The notes below the pieces were generated by a model. The model saw nothing but the letters and a program-made list of their open reading frames with translations, was not told the origin of the DNA and searched no databases. A DNA stretch of 64,000 nt, taken from Streptomyces sp. CB02009. GTDB taxonomy: Bacteria > Actinomycetota > Actinomycetes > Streptomycetales > Streptomycetaceae. The translations under genes and the position numbers were made by a program. Shown one piece after another: positions 53,428 to 62,268 of the stretch. Position 1 is the stretch's first letter. Each line of letters opens with the position of its first letter. Location: positions 747,274 to 811,273 of the forward strand of contig NZ_LIVV01000001.1 of NCBI RefSeq assembly GCF_001905825.1. Direction: 5' to 3'.

Positions 53428-54194
53428 CGCCGGGCGGTCTCCGGTTTGCGCGCCTCGATCAGGGTCCGCGCGGAGTGGGCCACGAACGGACCCTCCGTGC
53501 GGATCAGCGCGTCGAGCGCGCGCAGCCGGGGCAGCTGGGACTCGACCGTGAAGCCCGGCACGATCCAGATCACCTTGCGCAGGAACCACACGACGGCACC
53601 GATGTCGTGGAACTCCATCCGCAGCCGCTCGGAGCGGAGATCGACGATCTCCAGACCGGCGGCGCGCGCCGCCGCGCTCTCGTCGTCGGGGTGCCGGTGC
53701 CGGGCCGCCTCCGGCTGGGGCCCCAGGAAGAACTCGACCAGTTCCCAGACGCTGGCGGGCCCGACGTGCTGGGCGAGATAGGTGCCGCCCGGCAGCAGGA
53801 CGCGGGCGATCTCCGCCCACCACACGGTGGCGGGGTGGCGGCTGGTGACGAGGTCGAACGCCGCGTCGGAGAAGGGCAGCGGAGGCTCGTCGGGATCCGC
53901 GACGACGACGGCTCCCCTCGGGTGCAGCACCGCGGTGGCCCGGGCGAGGTTGGGGGGCCACGACTCGGTGGCCACCATCGTCCGCGGCAGCGTCGGCACA
54001 CCGGCGAGCACCTCACCGCCGCCCGTCTGGACGTCGAGGCCCGCGGAGGCACGGGCGAGCCGTTCGCCGAGCACCCGGTGGTAGCCCCAGGAGGGCCGCT
54101 GCTCCGTCGCCCGGCCGTCGAGCCAGGAGAAGTCCCAGCCGTCGACGGACGCCTCGGAGGCCTCCGCGACGAGTTCTTCGAAGGAGGATGTCAT
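53424..54194 (-). CDS. Class I SAM-dependent methyltransferase
   Basis: A 256-residue methyltransferase. Motif I is degenerate (VQTGGGEVLAGV); PLPFSDAAFDLVTSRHPATVWWAEIARVLLPGGTYLAQHVG is the characteristic motif IV-V region of Methyltransf_11 proteins (quoted here as the region at about residues 110-150). SERLRMEFHDIGAVVWFLRKVIW follows. The substrate is unknown. ATG at 54194; an ATG at 54215 is also possible. Confidence 0.82.
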   Translation of the reverse strand: MTSSFEELVAEASEASVDGWDFSWLDGRATEQRPSWGYHRVLGERLARASAGLDVQTGGGEVLAGVPTLPRTMVATESWPPNLARATAVLHPRGAVVVADPDEPPLPFSDAAFDLVTSRHPATVWWAEIARVLLPGGTYLAQHVGPASVWELVEFFLGPQPEAARHRHPDDESAAARAAGLEIVDLRSERLRMEFHDIGAVVWFLRKVIWIVPGFTVESQLPRLRALDALIRTEGPFVAHSARTLIEARKPETARR

Positions 54195-54230
54195 CCCCTC
54201 ATCATCACCCGGCACCCCGCCCGGGCCCGG

Positions 54231-56987
54231 TCACCGGCCCGGCGGCCGTGCGGCGGCCGGCGCCGGTACCTCACGGTCCGCGTCCCACCCGTCCACCACT
54301 GCCGGGAGTTCGACACGGGACCGGATGCCCAGCCGGGCGAAGACGCCGCGGAGATGGTGGTCCACGGTGCGGGGGCTGAGGGAGAGATGGTCGGCGACCT
54401 CCTGGTTGGTGGCTCCGCCCGCGACGAGGCGGGCGATGCGCTGCTGCTGCGGGGTCAGCTCGCGCAGCGCCGCCGGGTCCGTCGCCCCGCCCGACGCGCC
54501 TCCCGTCGCACGGAGTTCGGAGCGCGCGTGCTCCGCCCAGCCCTCGGCGGCGGCCCGCTCGAAGGTGACGAGGGCGTCGCGCAGCGGACCCCGTGCGTCG
54601 CCGGGCCGTCGGCGGCGCCTCAGCCAGGTCCCGTACGCGAGCAGGGTGCGGGCCCGCTCGAAGTCGTTCCCGCAGCCGTCGTGGCGACGCACCGCCTCAC
54701 GGAACCAGTACGCCGACGCCTCGCCCTCCGCCAGCAGGGCCCGGCAGCGTGCCGACTGCGCCGGCGCGGGGCCGTCGACGCCCAGCGCGGCCCAGGCCGC
54801 GTACTCCTCGGCCGCGTCCCGGGCCTCCGCTTCCCGGCCGGCCGCGACCGCGGTCTCCACGAAGCAGGGGACCACCAGCATGCGCAGCGCGAAGTGACCG
54901 CCCCGGGGGCCCGGCCGGACCAGCGGCACGAGCCGCGCGGCGGCCTGGGCGGCCAGCCCCCGGCCCCGTTCGGCCCGCGCCAGCGCCCACTCCGCGAGCG
55001 TCGCGGCCTGCACGAGCCCGTGCGCTCCCGCCGTCGCGAGCGCCCGCCCGGCGTGCTCCGCCACCAGGCTCCCGTCGCCCTTCACCGAGGCCACCAGGGC
55101 CAGTACGGCGTGCTGGTGGGCCGCCACGTTGTGCTGGCCCGTCGACTCGGCCGACCGCAGCCCCTCCCGCGCCGCGAGCGCGGCCCGGCCGTACCGGCCG
55201 GCCCGCAGCTCGGCGTAGGCGAGCTGTTCGAGCGCGTGGGGGAGCAGGGCGGTGCGGTGCTCCGCCCGCGCCCGGACCAGCGCGCGGGCGTGGATCCGGG
55301 CCGCCGCCGCGGTGTCGCCGAGGACGAGGGCGGCGGCCCCGGCCCGAAGGAGCAACCGGGGATCGTCCGCGCCGCCGTCCCCCGCCACCACCCGCACCAG
55401 TGCCGTCCGCGCGTCGTCCAGTCGTACGGTCAACGCGGCGCGCAGCCCGTCGGCGAAGTCGCGCTCCAGGCCCCGCACGTCCTCCCCGCCGCCCAGGGCG
55501 GCCAGGCACGCCTCCACGTCGCCGCCCGCCCAGGCCGCCTCCATCGCCAGGAACCGGGCGTCGGACGCCTCCACCGGCGCCCGCCCCCGCAGCAGTTCCG
55601 CCGCCTGGAGCAGCGCCTCATGGGCGTCCATGACCGGGCCGCCCGCCAGCGCCGCGAGCCCCCGGACCAGCTGGGCACGGCCCCGGGCGACCGGCGAGAG
55701 CGCGCGCACGGCGGCGGGCGGCCCCAGCCGGTCGGCACGATGGCCCTCACCCCGCGCGAGCGCCGCACCCGCCGCCCGGCGGTCCGCCGAGGGCGCCGCG
55801 CCCGAGGCCGGGCCGTCCACCGGCACCGCCTCCGCGCCGCCCTCGGAACCGCCGGGGGCGCGGGTCCCGCCCCGCCAGGGCTGCCGGGCCGAGGCGAGCG
55901 CGGCCCGCCCCAGGAAGGGGTCCTCGAAGCCGACCGCCCCGCCCCCGCGGCGCAGCAGCAGCCCGTCCGCGACCAGCCCCTCCAGCGCCCCGGCCGGGGC
56001 ACGCGCCCCGCGCGCCGAACCGCCGCTGCCACCGCCCCCGTACGCCGCCCCACCGGGAGCCGAACGCCCACTGCCACCGCCCCCGCGCACCGCCCCACCG
56101 GGCGTCGAACCGCCCCCGCCATCGACCCCGTACGCCGCCGTGCCCGCCCCGGCCCCCGCGCGGCCCGCCAGGGCCACCACGGCGACCGTGGCGAGCCGCC
56201 GGCGGGAGGCCGCGGGCAGGCGCTCCAGGAGTCCTCCGTACACCTCGGCCAGGACCGAGTCGTCGACCGCAGGCCGCGGCAGCGGCAGGACGCCCGCGAG
56301 CTGAGGCGCGGTCAGCCGCCGTACCGCCGCGGCCAGGACGCCGGGATGGCCGGCCGCCTCGTCGAGCAGCCGCTCCCCGACCGGCGGCGCGGGCGCTGCC
56401 TCCGGGCACAGGTCACCGAGCATCGCCCGCGCCCCCGGCACGGTCAGCCGGCCGAGCCGCACCGTCTCCGCTCCCGGCACCTCGGGGAGCCGGTGATGAC
56501 GCGCGGCCGACACCAGCCATCCCACCCGGCCCGGCCTCCGCGTGCCCGTCTCCTGCCAGGCCGCGGCGAGGGCGGCCCGTGAATGCGCGTCCCACAGGTG
56601 GAGGTCGTCGACACAGATCAGTACCGCTTCCCGCTCGACGGCGAGGGCGGTCACGGCCCGGGCGAGCCCGCCCTCGCCCCGCGCGAGCCGCAGCGCCCGG
56701 CGGCCGGCCGCCGGGGTGGGGGCGAGCTCCGCGAACAGCGCCCGTGCCGCGCTCCAGGGGCCCCGGTGGTGGGGTGCGCCGACGCGGTGGGCCGTACCGG
56801 GAAAGTCGTGCGCCGCCCGGCGGAGGAGGGCGGTGCGCCCCTCGCCGGGGTTGCCGGTGACGAACAGGACGCCGCCGTGTCCGGACGCCACGCGGGCCGA
56901 CAGGCGGGCCACGGCGGCGAGTTCGGCCGCGCGGTCGTAGAGCCGAGGGCCGCCGGCGGGGTGCGTCGCTCCGCTCACGGAGGTCAC
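54231..56987 (-). CDS. LAL-type LuxR regulator with degenerate Walker A
   Basis: A 918-residue LAL (large ATP-binding LuxR) regulator. N-terminal AAA ATPase: Walker A is G-N-P-G-E-G-R-T (45-52), so the catalytic Lys is Arg; Walker B is VLICVDDLHLWD. A Gly/Ser-rich insert lies at about residues 280-340. Helical TPR-like repeats follow. The C-terminal LuxR HTH is LTPQQQRIARLVAGGATNQE and VADHLSLSPRTVDHHLRGVF. Such proteins activate secondary metabolism or sugar genes. The GTG at 56987 has no clear ribosome binding site; an ATG at 57071 would add 28 residues. Target unknown. Confidence 0.88.
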   Translation of the reverse strand: MTSVSGATHPAGGPRLYDRAAELAAVARLSARVASGHGGVLFVTGNPGEGRTALLRRAAHDFPGTAHRVGAPHHRGPWSAARALFAELAPTPAAGRRALRLARGEGGLARAVTALAVEREAVLICVDDLHLWDAHSRAALAAAWQETGTRRPGRVGWLVSAARHHRLPEVPGAETVRLGRLTVPGARAMLGDLCPEAAPAPPVGERLLDEAAGHPGVLAAAVRRLTAPQLAGVLPLPRPAVDDSVLAEVYGGLLERLPAASRRRLATVAVVALAGRAGAGAGTAAYGVDGGGGSTPGGAVRGGGGSGRSAPGGAAYGGGGSGGSARGARAPAGALEGLVADGLLLRRGGGAVGFEDPFLGRAALASARQPWRGGTRAPGGSEGGAEAVPVDGPASGAAPSADRRAAGAALARGEGHRADRLGPPAAVRALSPVARGRAQLVRGLAALAGGPVMDAHEALLQAAELLRGRAPVEASDARFLAMEAAWAGGDVEACLAALGGGEDVRGLERDFADGLRAALTVRLDDARTALVRVVAGDGGADDPRLLLRAGAAALVLGDTAAAARIHARALVRARAEHRTALLPHALEQLAYAELRAGRYGRAALAAREGLRSAESTGQHNVAAHQHAVLALVASVKGDGSLVAEHAGRALATAGAHGLVQAATLAEWALARAERGRGLAAQAAARLVPLVRPGPRGGHFALRMLVVPCFVETAVAAGREAEARDAAEEYAAWAALGVDGPAPAQSARCRALLAEGEASAYWFREAVRRHDGCGNDFERARTLLAYGTWLRRRRRPGDARGPLRDALVTFERAAAEGWAEHARSELRATGGASGGATDPAALRELTPQQQRIARLVAGGATNQEVADHLSLSPRTVDHHLRGVFARLGIRSRVELPAVVDGWDADREVPAPAAARPPGR
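56033..56152. repeat. Imperfect repeat coding the Gly/Ser-rich insert
   Basis: CCACCGCCCCCG-type blocks repeat at about 45-bp spacing and encode PGGAVRGGGGSG-like units inside the LAL regulator. In frame, so it lengthens a linker rather than breaking the gene. Confidence 0.55.
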
Positions 56988-57077
56988 GTTACCGAGCCGT
57001 ACGGTACGGCGGAAGGCGCCCGGTCCTGGGCACTGGCCCAGAACCGGGAGCCGGGCTCTGTGACGGTGCACAGAGCG

Positions 57078-57989
57078 TCAGGAACCGAGCGGGCAGGTGC
57101 CCCGGTACTCGTCGATCGTCAGACTCGGCCGCGGCAGCGGGCACAGGAACTGGTCGTAGCGGGTGTCGTCGTCGACGAACCGCTTGAGCCAGGAGAGGCT
57201 GTACTTCGCGATCGTCGTGTTCGACGAGTTCGGGGTGAAGTGCGTGGCCCCGTTGAGTTCCAGGTACGCCTTGTCGAGGGAGCCGGGCAGGCTCTCGTAG
57301 AACGGCTCGGAGTGGGTGGCCACGGGGGCGATGGTGTCGCCGTCCGCACCGATGACGAGCGTGGGCGTGGTGATCTCGGGCCAGGTCTTGTCCGTGTTCC
57401 ACGCGGTGAGGGGGACGGCTGCCCTGAGCGACGGACGGCTCTTTGCGGCTTCGAGGGTGCCTCCGCCACCCATCGAGTGCCCCATCACACCGAGCCGGCC
57501 GGCGTCGACGCGCCCCCGCACGGCGCTTCGCTGGGTGAGGTAGTCGAGCGCGGCGAGGAGCTGCCGCCCCCGGCTGTCGGGCTGGTCGACCGTGGTCAGG
57601 GTGTCGATGGTGAACACCACGAAGCCCTGCGAGGCCAGCCTCGGCCCGAGCCACGCGACCGAGGACTGGTAGGCCGTGAACCCCGGCGAGATCACCACCG
57701 CGCCGAACGTGCCGTCACTCGTGGACGTCGGGTAGTAGATCGTTCCGCCCCCGAAACCGCTGACGGCGAGCGAGGAGACGGCCGTCTCGCCGACGGCGTA
57801 CGGGCCGCGCAGCGCCTCGACGCTCGACGGGGTGGGCGCGGGGCCGCGCTCGTACGGGTTGTCCGCGGCAGCAGCCGCGCTCGCGGAGTCGGAGGCGGCA
57901 GCGGAGGCGGAGCCGGCGGCCTGGGCGCCGGGGGCGAGCAGCAGGGTCAGACAGGCGGCGGCCATGGCCGCGCCGAGGTGTCGTGTCAC
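57078..57989 (-). CDS. Secreted polyester hydrolase, cutinase/PETase family
   Basis: A 303-residue alpha/beta hydrolase clearly of the bacterial cutinase/PET-hydrolase family (LCC, Thermobifida cutinases). Signal peptide up to AQA-AG, an Ala/Ser linker, then [46 protein letters not shown] (Ser), [20 protein letters not shown] (Asp), [12 protein letters not shown] (His) and two Cys near the end (FLCPL and GTCPLGS) forming the C-terminal disulfide. The oxyanion Tyr of the family (GYT) is Phe here (GFTAYQ). It cleaves cutin-like or synthetic polyesters. The GTG at 57989 is preceded by GAGAGG. Confidence 0.9.
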   Translation of the reverse strand: MTRHLGAAMAAACLTLLLAPGAQAAGSASAAASDSASAAAAADNPYERGPAPTPSSVEALRGPYAVGETAVSSLAVSGFGGGTIYYPTSTSDGTFGAVVISPGFTAYQSSVAWLGPRLASQGFVVFTIDTLTTVDQPDSRGRQLLAALDYLTQRSAVRGRVDAGRLGVMGHSMGGGGTLEAAKSRPSLRAAVPLTAWNTDKTWPEITTPTLVIGADGDTIAPVATHSEPFYESLPGSLDKAYLELNGATHFTPNSSNTTIAKYSLSWLKRFVDDDTRYDQFLCPLPRPSLTIDEYRGTCPLGS

Positions 57990-58233
57990 GACGGAGTCGT
58001 CCTCTCGTGTCGTGGGGTGGCGGCCGCCCGGGCGTCCGGGCGGCGGCCACGCCGTGAACTGGCCCGGCCACTGTCCGGCCGCCACGTCCCACGGGCATCG
58101 GCGGAATCGCCGGTCTTCTCCGGGAGATACGACTCCGGGAGATACGACTCCGGGAGATACGGCTCCGAGAGATACGGCTCCGAGAGGTACGGCTCCTACG
58201 GGGTGTCGTGCCGATCGGGCCGGTCGCGCGGCG
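57990..58233. other. Leader of the polyester hydrolase gene, with hairpin and repeat
   Basis: A 15-bp imperfect hairpin at 58017-58050 lies in the presumed 5' region of the hydrolase, and a five-copy 15-bp repeat at 58119-58193 lies further upstream, directly 3' of the aldehyde dehydrogenase gene. No gene is supported. Confidence 0.5.
58119..58193. repeat. 15-bp tandem repeat, five copies
   Basis: Units TCCGGGAGATACGAC, with TCCGAGAGATACGGC variants, start at 58119, 58134, 58149, 58164 and 58179, then a broken sixth. The first two copies are identical; changes accumulate rightwards. It lies between the aldehyde dehydrogenase stop and the hydrolase promoter. Confidence 0.9.
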
Positions 58234-59631
58234 TCATCGGGTCGACGTCCCCGGGATCCGGCGTCCGACCCGGACCGTGACCGTCTTGGGCCGCTGGTAC
58301 TCCTGGAGGGCCAGCGTGCTCAGGTCGGTGCCGTGCCCGGAGGCACCGCGGCCGCCGTGCGGGAGCTCCGCCGTCTGCACGAGGTGGCAGTTGACCCAGG
58401 TCTCGCCCGCGTCCAGCGCGGCCGCCAGCTCCAGGCCGGTCGTCAGGTCGGAGGTCCACACGCTCGCGGCCAGGGCCTGCGGGACGCCGTTGGCCAGGGC
58501 GAGCGCGGCCTCCACCCCGTCGGTCCGCTGCACGGTGAGGAGCGGGCCGAACACCTCCTCGACGACCGCCGGGTCGTCGTCCGGGAGGTCGGCGAGCACC
58601 CGCGCCGGGCGCCAGTGCCCCGCCTCCTCACCCGGTGCCGGCGCGATGTCCGCGACGATGTCCCGCTTGGCGTCGGACGCGGCGACCAACCGGTCGTAAC
58701 GCTCTGCCTGGTCGGTGTTGTTGAGCGGGCCGAAGTCCCGCCCCGCCACCCGGGCGGCCATCGCCGCCGTCAGTCCGGCGACGGCGGCCTCGTAGTTCTC
58801 CGGCAGGGTGATGACCCGCGCCGGAGCGGCGCAGCTCTGCCCCGCGTTGTACGTGGCCGCGTCGGCCAGCGACTCCCAGGTGTCGGCGGGCGCGTCCGGG
58901 AGGACGATCGCCGGGGCGTTGCCGCCCAGCTCCAGACTCACCCGCCGCGTCCCCGCGCGGACCGCCACGTCCTCCCCGGCCCGGCCGCTGCCCGTGAACG
59001 CCACCATGTCCACCGCCGCCCCGACGAGCAGCCTGCCCGTCTCCCGGTCGCCGGGGAGATGCGCGAGGACCCCCGGGCCCAGGGCGAGCCCGGCGTGCTC
59101 CGCGAGGAGATCCAGGCTGTCCGGAGTCGTCTCGGCCGGCTTCGCCACCACCGTGTTCCCGGCCGCCAGGGCCGGTGCACACCGCCAGGCCGCCATGAGC
59201 AGCGGATAGTTCCACGGCACGACCACCCCCACCACACCGACGGGCTCCCAGCGCACCCAGCTCTCGTGGCCCGCCACCAGCAGGCCCGCCGCCGGTGCCG
59301 TACGGGTCCTGGCCGCCGTCGCGAAGAAACGGAACAGGTCCGCGACCTGCTCGATCTCGCCGGCCGTCTCCGACTCCGGCTTGCCCGTCCCGGCCGCCTC
59401 GCGGACCGCGTACTCCGCCGCGTGCTCCTCGACCAGACCCGCGAGCCGGTCGAGGCGCCGGCCCCGCTCCTTGGGCGTCAGGGCATTCCAGCCGGGCAGG
59501 GCGGCACGCGCGCCGGCCACGGCGGCCCGTACCTCGGGCAGCCGGGACAGCACCGCCGTGCCCCGCGGCGCCCCGGTACGCGGGTCGGTCAGTTCGGTCA
59601 CGGCGGGGGAGCCGGTTGCGTCGCTGGTCAT
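58234..59631 (-). CDS. Aldehyde dehydrogenase family protein
   Basis: A 465-residue NAD(P)-dependent aldehyde dehydrogenase. [22 protein letters not shown] (cofactor loop), [13 protein letters not shown] (NAD-binding), [12 protein letters not shown] (Glu general base) and [13 protein letters not shown] (Cys nucleophile) are all intact. The closest named type is aminobutyraldehyde/betaine aldehyde dehydrogenase, but the substrate is open. It follows the AsnB-like gene by 33 bp on the same strand, so it is probably the last gene of that unit. ATG at 59631; one at 59649 is possible. Confidence 0.92.
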   Translation of the reverse strand: MTSDATGSPAVTELTDPRTGAPRGTAVLSRLPEVRAAVAGARAALPGWNALTPKERGRRLDRLAGLVEEHAAEYAVREAAGTGKPESETAGEIEQVADLFRFFATAARTRTAPAAGLLVAGHESWVRWEPVGVVGVVVPWNYPLLMAAWRCAPALAAGNTVVAKPAETTPDSLDLLAEHAGLALGPGVLAHLPGDRETGRLLVGAAVDMVAFTGSGRAGEDVAVRAGTRRVSLELGGNAPAIVLPDAPADTWESLADAATYNAGQSCAAPARVITLPENYEAAVAGLTAAMAARVAGRDFGPLNNTDQAERYDRLVAASDAKRDIVADIAPAPGEEAGHWRPARVLADLPDDDPAVVEEVFGPLLTVQRTDGVEAALALANGVPQALAASVWTSDLTTGLELAAALDAGETWVNCHLVQTAELPHGGRGASGHGTDLSTLALQEYQRPKTVTVRVGRRIPGTSTR

Positions 59632-59664
59632 GCGGGGCCTCTCGTCCATCGGGGTGGTGCGGGT

Positions 59665-61440
59665 TCACACGTCGTACGACCTCAGCCAGAGCTCCAGGGT
59701 GAGCACCAGCCACAACTTGCCGCCCTGCCGGGGCAGCAGCGCGCCCTCGCCCCGCAGCCAGGACCGGACCGTCTCCGGGCGGAACAGGCCGCGCCGCAGC
59801 GACCTGGGCCCCAGGAGGAGGTCCTGGCCGAGGTCGCGGAGCGGGCCCGTCAGCCACTGCTGGACCGGGACCCGCATCCCGCTCTTGGGGCGATCGACCA
59901 CCGTGCCGGGCAGCAGGTCGCGTACCGCCTCCTTGAGGATCCACTTCTCCGCCGTGCCACGGAGCTTGAGGGACGGCGGGGTCGCGAAGGCGTGGTCGAC
60001 GACCGACCGGTCGAAGAGCGGCGAACGGCCCTCCACCCCCTGCGAGGACGTCAGCCGCTCCACCTTGGTGAGGATGTGGTGGGCGCCCTTGGTCCGCAGG
60101 TTGCAGTGGAGCAGCTGGTTGAGGAAGTGCCCCATCCGGTACGGGCTGCCGCCGGCGGCCGTCAGATACGGTGCCACGTGCCGCTCCAGGGGCGGGGCGT
60201 CCCGCAGGGCCTCCAGCGCCGACGCCGTCAGCAGCTCCGGCAGGTCCGTCCAGCACTTGCGGTACGAGCGGAGGTACGCGGTCGCCCGGTCCTCGTCCCA
60301 GGGCGCGCCCGGAGTCCGGTGCATCTCCTGGACCAGCATGGGCAGGTTCTTCGGTCCCCCGAAGACGGGGTCCCCGCCCTCGCCGTTGAGGACCACGGAG
60401 GCTCCGTCGGCGGCCACGGCCTCGGCGAGCATCAGGTTCGGCACGGTCAGCGGATCGCCGACGGGGCTGTCGAGCAGCGCGGCCGCCTCGGCGAGACGGG
60501 CGGCCACGGCAGCGCCCGAGACGTTCAGGACCCGGTGGCGCGTGCGGCAGTGCGCGGCCACCAGACCCGAGTAGCCCAGCTCGTTCGGCAGGTCGTCGCC
60601 GAAGCTGATCGAGTAGGTGTGCACCGGGTGGCTGTGCAGCTTCGCCGCGAGGGCCGTGACCAGGGAGCTGTCGATCCCGCCGGAGAGCAGCACGGCGGCC
60701 GGCTCGGCGGCGGGCAGCCTGCTCGCCGTCGCCTGCTCCAACAGGCCGCGCAGCGCGAGGACATGGCCGCGCGGGTCCTCCGGCCGAGGGTCCTCGACGC
60801 GCTCCCGGGGCTCCCAGTGCACGGTCTCGGTGGACGTCCCGTCCCGGTGCAGCCGGAGCACCCGGCCGGGCAGCACCTCCCGCACACCGGTCAGCAGGGT
60901 CTCCTCACCGGGCAGATAGGCGAAGGTGAGGAAGGAGCGGACCGCGGACAGGTTCATCGAGGTGCCGAGCGCGGGCCAGCGGCGCAGCGTGCGCAGCGAG
61001 GTGGAGGCCGCCCAGGCGGCGTCGGCCCGCGCGTAGAACAGGGTGCGGGCACCGACGTGGTCACGGATCAGGACCAGGTCGGGGCCGTCGAGCACGGCGA
61101 GCACGAACATCCCCTCGGCCAGCGCCACCCCCGCGTCCCCGAGCAGCGCCCAGCAGTGGAGCAGCAGTTCGCCGTCCGCGCAGTCGGACGGCGGGGGAGC
61201 GGCCCGCTCCGCGAGCGCGGCGAGGAGCACCGCGCGGTTGTGCAGGGTGACCTCGCCCACGGCCGTCCGCCCGTGCGCGGTGAACGGACCCTGGGCGCGG
61301 CCGTGTTCACCGGACAGCAGCGACAGCTCGGCGCCGGGGACCTTGACCGGGACATGGCCGGGGCCGAGGGCGCCCATCGCGTCGAGATGGCCGCGTGCCT
61401 GCCCGGTGGTGGCGGCCAGACAGGCGCTCAGACGTGCCAC
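59665..61440 (-). CDS. Asparagine-synthetase-like protein without the Cys2 nucleophile
   Basis: A 591-residue AsnB-superfamily protein. The glutaminase-fold N-terminal domain is recognisable (LHNRAVLLAALAE, ELLLHCWALLGDAGVALAEG, RDHVGARTLFYA), but the mature N-terminus is V/M-A-R-L-S, with no Cys at position 2. The C-terminal synthetase is intact: PP-loop SGGIDSSLV, FGDDLPNELGYS, LNGEGGDPVFGG, RSPLFDRSVVDHA, KSGMRVPVQQW. So it could form an amide or ring with free ammonia or an internal amine, as in beta-lactam synthetase and lasso cyclases. GTG at 61440 with AAGGAG 6 bp upstream. Confidence 0.9.
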   Translation of the reverse strand: MARLSACLAATTGQARGHLDAMGALGPGHVPVKVPGAELSLLSGEHGRAQGPFTAHGRTAVGEVTLHNRAVLLAALAERAAPPPSDCADGELLLHCWALLGDAGVALAEGMFVLAVLDGPDLVLIRDHVGARTLFYARADAAWAASTSLRTLRRWPALGTSMNLSAVRSFLTFAYLPGEETLLTGVREVLPGRVLRLHRDGTSTETVHWEPRERVEDPRPEDPRGHVLALRGLLEQATASRLPAAEPAAVLLSGGIDSSLVTALAAKLHSHPVHTYSISFGDDLPNELGYSGLVAAHCRTRHRVLNVSGAAVAARLAEAAALLDSPVGDPLTVPNLMLAEAVAADGASVVLNGEGGDPVFGGPKNLPMLVQEMHRTPGAPWDEDRATAYLRSYRKCWTDLPELLTASALEALRDAPPLERHVAPYLTAAGGSPYRMGHFLNQLLHCNLRTKGAHHILTKVERLTSSQGVEGRSPLFDRSVVDHAFATPPSLKLRGTAEKWILKEAVRDLLPGTVVDRPKSGMRVPVQQWLTGPLRDLGQDLLLGPRSLRRGLFRPETVRSWLRGEGALLPRQGGKLWLVLTLELWLRSYDV

Positions 61441-61446
61441 GAACTG

Positions 61447-61452
61447 CTCCTT
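61447..61452 (-). promoter_or_regulatory. Ribosome binding site fixing the AsnB-like start
   Basis: AAGGAG on the minus strand, 6 bp from the GTG at 61440. This fixes a start with Ala as residue 2 and makes an alternative start with Cys2 unlikely. Confidence 0.7.
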
Positions 61453-61506
61453 CTCCTGGTGTTGCCGGTCGTGCTGCGGTGCGGGGTGCCGCCGGTCGGG
61501 CAGCGG

Positions 61507-61610
61507 CGCGGGTGGTGCCGGTCGTGCCTGGGCCTGGGTGGTGCCGGTTGTGCCGGGGCCTGGGTGGTGCCGGTTGTGCCGGGGCCTGGGTGGTGCCGGT
61601 TGTGCCGGGG
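61507..61610. repeat. 26-bp minisatellite in the AsnB-like leader
   Basis: Three identical 26-bp copies beginning CCTGGGTGGTGCCGG at 61533, 61559 and 61585, preceded by a 22/26 degenerate copy at 61507. Looser copies extend toward 61460. Since 26 is not a multiple of 3, the array is not a coding repeat. It sits between the membrane protein stop and the AsnB-like start. Confidence 0.92.
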
Positions 61611-61637
61611 CGCGGGTCGGGGGTCGTGGGGCGCGCC

Positions 61638-62225
61638 TCAGCCGAAGTCGTCGTCGTTCCAGGCGTCCCCGTCGCCGTCCCAGTGCGCGTCCCAGTCGTT
61701 CCCGTCGGCGCTGCCGTCCCCTGACCCCGACCCGTCGGTTCCCTCCGACCCGGCGTCGGAGTACCCCGAGCCACCGCTGTCGCCGCCTCCGCCGCCGCTG
61801 GACTGCTGGGCCTGCGCCTGCTGCTGCCGCAGGGCCTCCTCCTGCTCGGGGGACATGCTGAGCGGCGGCAGCTGGGCGGCGGTGACGGCGAGGGTCGCCA
61901 CCCCGAGGCCCGCGAGCAGGACGCCCATCCGGCCGCCGAAGGAGCTCCGGTTGACCAGCACCTTCTCGCCGCGCGCCCACAGGGTGCGGCCGTAGCCGAT
62001 GTCACGGGCGTAGGTGACGGTGCCGTCGGCGAGGCTGCGCTTGATGATCCGGTCGCCGAGCAGCTCGTCGGTGCCGGAGGCGCCGCGGTTGTCGTGCCAG
62101 TGCACGAGGTGCGGGTGGCCGGACGTGCGGCGGCGCCACTCCTCCAGGCCGTTCTCGTAGCGGCGGTGGACGGTGCCGTCGGCGAGCAGTTCGTCCGCGT
62201 AGCCGATCTCTTCGGGACGGTTCAT
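61638..62225 (-). CDS. Membrane protein with acidic low-complexity tail
   Basis: A 195-residue protein. Residues 1-90 contain two related units around L-A-D-G-T-V (LADGTVHRRYENGLEEWRRR and LADGTVTYARDIGYGRTLWA). One membrane helix follows (RMGVLLAGLGVATLAVTAAQ, about residues 99-118), then a Gln-rich stretch and a Gly/Ser/Asp tail ending DAWNDDDFG. No family is recognised. It lies between the Topo-VI-like paralogues and the AsnB-like gene, same strand. Confidence 0.8.
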   Translation of the reverse strand: MNRPEEIGYADELLADGTVHRRYENGLEEWRRRTSGHPHLVHWHDNRGASGTDELLGDRIIKRSLADGTVTYARDIGYGRTLWARGEKVLVNRSSFGGRMGVLLAGLGVATLAVTAAQLPPLSMSPEQEEALRQQQAQAQQSSGGGGGDSGGSGYSDAGSEGTDGSGSGDGSADGNDWDAHWDGDGDAWNDDDFG

Positions 62226-62268
62226 GGTGTGCGTACCTCGGGTCGGTGGGAGGGGGCGCCGGGACGGG

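Noticed and set aside
52857..56582. A 1241-codon plus-strand frame antisense to the LAL regulator.
   Set aside because: No motif, no start signal; the minus-strand LAL protein has HTH and Walker B motifs.
57832..61995. A 1387-codon open frame on the plus strand antisense to five genes.
   Set aside because: It has no ribosome binding site, no recognisable domain and the composition of an antisense shadow in a high-GC genome; the minus-strand genes have intact family motifs.
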